A stretch of 64,000 nt of DNA from Cycas panzhihuaensis (lineage: Eukaryota > Cycadophyta). The translations under genes and the position numbers were made by a program. The stretch lies in the NCBI GenBank assembly GCA_023213395.1, contig CM041465.1:217627741-217691740 (forward strand). Direction: 5' to 3'. Under the pieces are notes generated by a model. It was not told the DNA's origin and did no database searches. It was given only the letters and a program-made list of their open reading frames with translations. Below, piece by piece: positions 57,550 through 64,000 of the stretch. Each line of letters starts with the position of its first letter. The first letter of the stretch is position 1.

Positions 57550-58500
57550 GGTTATGGCATTAATGCCTAGGTCACTTGAATATGTAGAGTTTGAACCTTA
57601 TGCCAAGGCTTCATATAGTACATGGTTTACTAAAATCAAGAGATGCATTAGCAAGGCATGCCTTGTGGGAAAGTAACAAAGAGAAAAATTCCTATCTAAA
57701 AATGCATAGAGAGCCTCCCAACTATTAGAGTTGGTCAACTCAAATATTTATGGGCTTATGTCAGTATAATCACTTAATGGTAGCATGTATTTCATGAAAT
57801 TTATAGATGATTATTCTAGGAAAGTATGGGTTTACTTCTTGAGAAATAAGTACCAAGCCTTAGATAAATTAAAGGAGTTCAAAGATGAGGTAGAAAATAA
57901 GAGTGATATGACCATTAAGATACTTAGATCTGATAATGATGGTAAATGCATCTCAAATTAATTCATTAATTTTTACAAGGAACATGGCATCAAATACCAA
58001 TTTTTATCACCTTGCATACCACAACAAAATAGTGTAGCCAAAAAAATGATCCAAACATTGGTGAATAAAGGAAAAGCCATGCTAAGTGATGTTAACCTCA
58101 CCACTAGATTTTGGGTTGATGTAATTGTGACTACTGCATACCTAATCAATATGAGTCCCATAGTGGTAATTAGGAATATCACTCTTGAGGAAGCTTGGTC
58201 AGGGCTTAAACTAACTATTATACATTTGAAAACATTTGGATGCATGATATACAAGCTTGTTCTAAAGGAGAATACAAAGAAGCTTGATGATAAAAGTTTT
58301 AAGTACATCTTTCTTGGCTATATAGCTGATTATAAGGCCTACAAGGTGTTTGATATTGTTGGGAACCAAGCATACACAACTTGGGATGTCATCTTTATAG
58401 AAGATACACAAGACTCGAATTCTCCTCAAATTTAGTTTATAGTAGAAGATGAAGTTGGTGTACCTAAAGTGCCTCTTGGACAAATTTTAGAGGCACCAAT
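57550..58500 (+). pseudogene. Copia-5 integrase
   Basis: The pre-integrase zinc region (RLWHxCLGHLNM, about 57553) leads after frameshifts to FMKFIDDYSRKVWVYFLRNK with the first catalytic Asp region, MTIKILRSDNDGKCISN, FYKEHGIKYQFLSPCIPQQNSVAKKMIQTL (the catalytic Glu of AExK changed to Lys), FWVDVIVTTAYLINMSP, EAWSGLKLTIIHLKTFGCMIYKLV and KYIFLGYIADYKAYKVFD. 58046-58435 stays open for 129 codons. It inserts element DNA into the host; it is inactive here. Confidence 0.92.
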
Positions 58501-59150
58501 ACTAGCCTCCTCCTACACATTAGGTCCTTTATCAATTCTAGCAGTCTCCACTTCTACAACAGAAGTAAGCACAACTATGACACATATTTAAGTTTATGAC
58601 CTTTAGGTGGAAGTTACCAACATTCAGCCACCTCCCAAGTAAGTTTAACAACTGTTAAAGGATGCTCCTCTTCCTCCCACAACTACCAAAAGACCATTTA
58701 AGATGAGACACTCTAGCAATTTTACCCTAATAGCTCATATTCTAGAAACCCCTGAGCCTTCTACATTTGAGGAGGCAATAAGAAACCAAAAGAAGAAAGT
58801 AGCCATAGATTAAGAGATGAATTCTATCCTCATAAATAAAACTTGGGAGCTAATAGATGTGCCACCTAGAAAGAAGTCGGTTGACTGTAGAAGGCTTTAT
58901 AAAGCAAAATTTCATGCCAATGGCCCTATTGAGCATCATAAAGCTCATTTGGTATTGAAGAGAACCTTCCCAAATTGAAAGCTCATAAAAGTAGTTATCT
59001 TATGACAACCTCTTGATGACTTCATTGATCGAGTTCATAAATCAATGAGGACTATGTTGCATACATCTTTACTAAAGCACTTGGCAAACCTAAGTTTGAA
59101 CAGTTTTGACATGACCTCAACATCAAATGTAATGAAGTTGCCATTAAGGG
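58501..59150 (+). pseudogene. Copia-5 RT start and RNase H end joined by a deletion
   Basis: EPSTFEEAIRNQKKKVAID and WELIDVPPRKKSVDCRRLYKAKFHANG (family W-x-L-V-x-x-P-x-x-K...GCRWVYKxKxxxxG) are the N-terminus of copia RT, followed by KAHLVLKRTFPN. At about 58985-59035 the sequence jumps to EDYVAYIFTKALGKPKFEQF, the last motif of copia RNase H (D-x-xAD-x-x-TK). The RT palm, with its YVDD, and most of RNase H are gone. Confidence 0.88.
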
Positions 59151-59154
59151 AGGA

Positions 59155-59475
59155 TATTAAAACTTATAATGACATCTTTATTACCTTATAATATGAATGT
59201 ATATATGTACATTGGTGTACTTTAGGTGTGACCCCTTCGTAATTTAATCATATTGTAAAGGATGGTTAGGTCCATCACTTGTATCGATTTGTATATTGAT
59301 TCTTTTGTAATACGAAAGCTCTACTAGATTAGAGCCTCATGAAGTGACATATTTATTCGTGATTAATTTTTCATCTCTATTGAGTTTTTTTAGCTTGATT
59401 TTCTTATTATTTCAATAATTTACATTATATTTTGATGGATGCACATAGTATTTAGAGCTTGAAGCAGTTTTTTCA
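59155..59475 (+). repeat. Copia-5 3' LTR
   Basis: TATTAAAACTTATAATG (TG decayed to TA) to TTTTTTCA. Partner of 53267-53654. Confidence 0.92.
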
Positions 59476-59740
59476 AATATAAAGCATGGCTTATTGGTAA
59501 GTGGCACTAGCATTTTTTAGACCAAAGGGTATCACAATATAAGTGAATGTACCTCAAGGTATTATATATTTCTCGACCACCGAGAATAGGCAAGAGTAGC
59601 ATCCCCTAGGTAAGTATAGGTATACATTCTTATCCCTTGACCTATTTATCTTTATGACATGATGAGGTACATTTATGATCCCAATAGAATGATTTGATTA
59701 CATAGCTTACCTTGCTACCTGGTTTTCTTACCTAATACTT
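59476..59740 (-). pseudogene. Tat-1 RT, N-terminal part
   Basis: The minus strand reads GTFTYIVIPFGLKNASATYQxAMLYI, the conserved W-G-x-F-x-Y-x-VMPFGLKNA-x-ATYQ-R-x-M block of gypsy RT, stopping where Copia-5 was inserted. It continues at 53266. Upstream of the block (59600-59740) the reading becomes uncertain. The rest of Tat-1 (protease, gag, 5' LTR) is not visible to the right. Confidence 0.85.
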
Positions 59741-61309
59741 GCATGTGACTGTATTTCAGCCTATGACAACCTAGGACCACAATCCTATGGCATCACATAG
59801 CTCCAAGAAACACCTCCCTAGGGTTTGTGGGTACTCATAAGCCCCTATAACCCACCTTGACTCACTTCTAACTTGTTGTATGACCCCTAGGGTAGGTCTT
59901 AACTTACTTACTCAATTATATTTTTACATCCTTATTGGTGCTTGGCCTCCAACACATATGGGAAATCCCAACCACTACCTAAAGCCCCTAAAATACCTTA
60001 TCAATTTACCAACATTCATCTTTTACACTCCAGTACTGATCTTTTATGGGATTCCCTAGGTATTTTTATTTTTTCTCTTTGTTTTCTTTACACCACATGA
60101 ATCTTTGCGATACCACATTAATAATTTCAGTGTTGTAAAGTTTGCTATAGGGTGATTGTCCATTAGTTGTTATGGCTAGAAAATAATTAGATTCACATTT
60201 ATTATGAATCAGACATGTAGCAGAAGGTATTTTCTTTCCCAAACTAAACCCTTATGTCTTTGAAAACCTAATTAGAATATCAAAATATAATTTTGAACTT
60301 ATTATTACTCTCTCACAATTTAAAAAATAGCTCTTTTCTCCTTCTTTCTTCCACTCAGGTTTGACAGGGTAGAAACCCTAGCTTGCAAGTCTAATAAGCT
60401 AGGCCTTTTTCAATGAGATCATTGTCCTCTCATGCTCAACAAAGTAATGATAGTTGTTTCTCTTAGATTAAAGGCTCTTGCCTTCTCCAAAAAGGGTCTA
60501 CTTAACCAAGAAAAGTAGGTTTGGGGACACCATCCCCTTTGGTTGTATGGTAACTTCTGATTTGAGCAAGTTTTAATGATTGAAAGCAAGTTTTCTTCCA
60601 TTATTTCTCTCTTGGATTTGGTTTGCTTCTGATTTCATTCATTTGTATGCTCATTACCATATATTTTCTCTCATATTTGTTGGGCAAAGAAGGGCAAACC
60701 CTCTCTTTTCACTTTGCCACCATCGTCCCACTCCTAGTATTCTACTAGCTAATAGTAGGCTAGGTTTTGGACTATTTAGGGAGGTAAGAGAAGTACATAT
60801 AGCTAGAGTTCTAACTCCTATAGCTGCTTCTCATAGGGCAACCCCTTCTTCCCAAGTCTCTTTTGCACCTTACCCACTACTTATGCTAATGAACCTTGTA
60901 GGGTGTGACTCATACTGATTGGTGACACTGTAATACTTGTAACACTTTGTTTTACTCTCTTTTATTTATGGATGCTATACTTGGCTAACCATTGTTTATC
61001 ATTGTTTATTATTTACCTCTACTACTCTTGCAACTTTGGTAATTTCTTGCAGCTTTTATGACTTTCTCCAAACCCCTACATACACCTCTCTCAAACTATT
61101 TATTACTACTTATGTTGCTCATGTTAGACCAACTACCTAGGAGGTGTTTCACTCATAGGAGCTAGCCATTCTGAGGCTATCATCTTATCCTCCTTCAACC
61201 CCTTTTTTTCCTAAAGGTTATATGAGAACATTAATATGTGTAAAGAATAGAGCATATTAGTTATCATTATTTTCCTTATTCCATCACTCAAGGTAAAACT
61301 TCATTTCCA

Positions 61310-62100
61310 CTTTGGTGAAACACACATGCACCATTATATATATGTATACACATGTTTATTACTTGTGAGGGTTTTCTTACATGCAAGACAAGGCATCCTC
61401 CCAAGCAAGTAGAATTGCATCATAACAAAGAGGCATGGTTCTCCATTTTTAGATTTACTTTTCTCTTTGTTTCTTTTTAGAATCATTTCATTTTCAGTTT
61501 CTTCGCTTTATAAGCACCTCAGGAAAGGTAAGGGAACCCCTTTCCATAGCTTCACCTATGATGCTCACCAAAATTTGGAGTGTAGAGCTACTAGTGAGGA
61601 AGGCATGAAAGGAAGGAGTGTGTTGCCTCACCAACTGGCATATTTCTTGGTGCACTTCTCACAAACCCTCTTCCCTTCCTTATTTTGTTCCCCCTTTCCC
61701 AAAAGAAAATCTACATATACATACATGTAGCTTGTAGCCCTCTCCTTATTTCACATATTTGTACTTGTAGAAAGAGGGTACATGCATATACATGCACTCC
61801 TATCTTTCTCCTTCCTCTCTTTTGTGAAAATAATAGAATAAGAAAGGTCTCTTCCCTTCTATTTGCTTGCACTCATAAAATCATAAGAGGAACTTTGAAT
61901 TAACTCTTTCTCTTTGCATTGAAAGCATCATACATGCATCCTCTCCTCGTTTTTCATCTCATGTACATGCATATGTATAGGAAGGTGGTATGAATAGATG
62001 CACTTCTTTTTTGTAAAGAAAGGATAGATTAAGAAAAGAATCCTCCTTTTGTAGCCATTGTCTCTTTGCATCTTATATATGTGCATGCAGATAAGAATAA
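61310..62100. repeat. Cluster of CATGCA strings in the Tat-3 LTR
   Basis: ACATGCA, GCATGCA or ACATGTA occur repeatedly (near 61323, 61722, 61780, 61790, 61932, 61963 and 62080), often paired as CATGCATATACATGCAC, among pyrimidine-rich segments ending CTTCCTCTCTTTTGTG or similar. This looks like diverged copies of a roughly 150-200-bp unit. Confidence 0.4.
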
Positions 62101-62328
62101 GGTTGGGAAAACATAATTTGATTGAATATATTTTCTTTTGCATTGAAAAGGAAGCATCAAAAAGAAAAATCATACAAATCATTTATCTCTTCCCTCTCTT
62201 TTAACTCCTTGAATTAGTTTCTTGAATAAAGGAAAAGAAAGTGAGCCTAAAAGAGAGTGTTTATTATTTGTATGTGTTCCTTTCTTAAGGATGAAGACCT
62301 TGACTTCACAATATTATCACGCAATTGA

Positions 62329-62368
62329 AACAAGGGAAATAACCTTAAACAAGGGAAATAACCTTAAC
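62329..62368. repeat. Tandem 19-20-bp duplication
   Basis: ACAAGGGAAATAACCTTAA occurs twice in succession. Confidence 0.9.
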
Positions 62369-62868
62369 CCTTAGCATAACTAAATAAAACCTTATATTAA
62401 GACCAAACCCTTAAGGCAAACCCTTTAGGTAACCTAAGAGATGACCCTATAGACTTATCCTTCAAGATTGACTCCTATACATGCCAAACCTCGCCTTTTT
62501 CCTTTAACAACCATTTCCTTCCTCTTGCTCCTAAGAGTCTTTTCTACAAATAACCATCCCTCTCTCACCCCCTCCTTAAGAGGAGGCCTTTCCTCTCCTC
62601 TCTTTCACCTTAAGGATAGGAGAGCCCATCTACATCTACTCAGTAATTTGAGGATGCCCTTGCCCAATCCAAATCTAGGAAGGTACTCATATAAAGGGAA
62701 ATTCATAAGTGTTATTTATGGGTCTCTGAACCTACATTCTAATGTGTAAACACCCTTTGAGAGTGACCTATCCTCTCTTCTTGAGGTTTCTAGGCCCTTG
62801 TTGTAATTATAGTATTAGTTTATAAGCCTATATCCATAGTGACCCCCAGAGGTATGCCTCTCTTGGCA

Positions 62869-62892
62869 ACCATACTGGGGATCTGCTAGTAA
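62869..62892 (+). other. Tat-3 primer-binding site
   Basis: TTGGCAACCATACTGGGGAT followed by CTGC. TGG-start, purine-rich string after a non-coding LTR-like block, similar to those in Tat-2 and in the inverted arms. I believe Tat elements often use Arg-tRNA, but the exact tRNA was not checked. Confidence 0.6.
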
Positions 62893-63500
62893 GAGAACAT
62901 TACAATTTCCCTTATGTTAGCATCACCTTTCTCTTTTTGTGTACACCTTATAGGTTTGTTGGGCAATCCCTAATGCCTTTTCTTTTGATTCTACCCTTAC
63001 CTCTTCCAAAGTTTTAGGTGAAACTTGAATACGATGATTTTCTCATCATCTATGAGGTCTCCCTCCCACTTTAGAAGAATCTCCTTATTCCTCCCTTCCT
63101 TTGTCTAACTCTGAATCGACTATGGAGGGGTATCCTTCGTAATGGGCATACCATGCCTATGTTTCTAAGACCCAACAACAAACTTCAACAACTTTATTCT
63201 AAGGTCCTGTTAAGAGGGTAATGACCCTATCTTCTATCTGGGTGACCAAGAACACTCAAATTTCCACCATCTCCCCACACATGATGTGGGTATGTCATCC
63301 TCCATGGAGTATCACCACCTCAATGAGAATACCCATGAGGATCAACCTGTGGATTCCACTTCTCATGAGGACCCTTCCACCTCATATGAGAAAATAGGAA
63401 CCACTGATGTAGATGTTGAAAAGAGTGGATCTATCCTTCATCTCCATGCACTAAACACAAAGGCAAACATGGGAGCAAGAGAGACTTGAGAGAAAGAAAG
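62893..63500 (+). pseudogene. Tat-3 leader / start of gag
   Basis: Coding-like in part: an open frame at 63286-63489 (MGMSSSMEYHHLNENTHEDQ, rich in His, Ser, Asp and Glu), preceded in the same frame by GDQEHSNFHHLPTHD. No capsid motif is reached before similarity is lost. By position after the primer site this would be the gag N-terminus or a leader ORF. Confidence 0.4.
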
Positions 63501-64000
63501 TAGCTCTCATAAAATGGGGCGGTAAGAATGAATCTCCTCCATTGAGCTTTACTTTTATATTGAGAGAAGGAGCATTTGAGTTAGGTGAAATGAGATTACA
63601 CATAATGCACATGAAAGTGTATTTCACTTAAGTGATCTAATTTAAAGTTCACTTAAGACCCTTTTTCGAAATAATCAACTAATGTAATGACCTTATGTCA
63701 TTAACCCTTTCCAATCTCCCCCTTAATGGTAGAAGGTCATTTCATTCTATTTTATTCTATCCTATGAGGTCTTCATTTGAGCCTCTTACAAAGCAAACTA
63801 GTATGATACTTTTGTGGGAAACCCTCATGGGGAAGAAAACCCACAAATTTTCTAATCTACTAACCTAGCTCAGGCAGCTCTTTAAATGTAGCCAGATAGC
63901 TAATCAGTACAATGAATTTTGTAGCTAAAATCTACTGAGTCTCCATATACCATTTGGTCATCCCCCATGCCCTTTCAGGTTTTCACAGCTTCCGATTTTC
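63500..64000 (-). mobile_element. Possible end of a minus-strand LTR element
   Basis: On the minus strand CCATTAAGGGGGAGATTGG (63729-63711) resembles the polypurine tract and LTR start of copia elements, which would place a 3' LTR at about 63500-63712 and internal sequence from 63730 to the edge. No coding motif was recognised in the short internal part. Confidence 0.35.

Larger units (their letters stand above)
53267..59475 (+). mobile_element. Copia-5: copia element lacking the RT core
   Basis: 6.2 kb, with LTRs 53267-53654 and 59155-59475, a primer site, a 2-kb leader, gag, protease, integrase and the first part of RT, then a jump at about 58985-59035 to the last residues of RNase H. A polypurine tract (TTAAGGGAGGA) precedes the 3' LTR. 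It is inserted in the RT gene of Tat-1 with an AACAT/AATAT duplication. All genes carry stops. Nine differences in the first 113 aligned LTR bases are all transitions. Confidence 0.92.
59750..62858 (+). repeat. Probable 5' LTR of a plus-strand Tat-type element (Tat-3)
   Basis: Non-coding DNA of about 3.1 kb running from where Tat-1 homology is lost to a primer site at 62869. A TATATATATG string at about 61334 could be its TATA box. The left boundary is not defined (TGTGACTGTATTTCAG near 59744 is a candidate). ORFs of 60-112 codons inside (60580-60918, 61467-61730) have no known motif. Confidence 0.45.

Noticed and set aside
60580-60918. 112-codon ORF as a host gene
   Set aside because: No motif, no neighbouring exon-like sequence, and inside a probable LTR.

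Overview
The window looks like repeat-rich heterochromatin from a large plant nuclear genome. It contains Ty1/copia and Ty3/gypsy LTR retrotransposons (including the Tat type, with a second RNase H and very long LTRs), a plant L1 LINE carrying a C-terminal RNase H, initiator-Met-type primer sites (TGGTATYAGARCC), and no bacterial gene organisation. The sequence is AT-rich and poor in CG. I recognise no host gene, tRNA, rRNA or CRISPR. Every coding region I can identify is a decayed piece of a transposable element, and none looks autonomous. The species cannot be named from the sequence.

Layout. 1-3650 and 6930-13560 are inverted copies of one LTR-like region; the right copy is split by Copia-2 (8344-11318, minus). 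Between them lie the 3' end of Copia-1 (3725-4772, plus) and an unassigned decayed stretch. 13.6-16.08 kb and 31.29-34.12 kb were once contiguous and were separated by Copia-3 (16084-31284, minus). Copia-3 was itself invaded by Copia-4 (18260-24327, plus; GC-rich leader) and by an L1-type LINE (24510-30764, plus). 33.3-34.12, 51.92-53.27 and 59.48-59.7 kb are three pieces of one old minus-strand gypsy element, Tat-1. It was split by Tat-2 (34128-51916, minus, 17.8 kb, 2.4-kb LTRs) inside the integrase gene and by Copia-5 (53267-59475, plus) inside the reverse transcriptase gene. 59.75-62.86 kb looks like the 5' LTR of a further plus-strand Tat-type element, with a primer site at 62869 and leader sequence running towards the right edge.

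How the parts work together. Tat-2 is the most complete unit: 5' LTR, primer site, gag, protease, RT, RNase H, integrase, an archaeal-type RNase H placed after the integrase, an opposite-strand ORF resembling a plant mobile domain gene, an array of a short motif, and the 3' LTR. Target-site duplications recovered by eye (ATAGT for Tat-2, ATCAT for Copia-3, AACAT/AATAT for Copia-5, TATAA for Copia-4, a 12-bp near match for the LINE) give a relative order: Tat-1 first; Tat-2, Copia-5 and Copia-3 later; Copia-4 and the LINE last, inside Copia-3. In-frame stops are frequent, often TAG, and LTR differences I counted are transitions, as expected from long-term cytosine methylation.

All boundaries and domain calls were read by eye from the sequence; none was checked with a database search.
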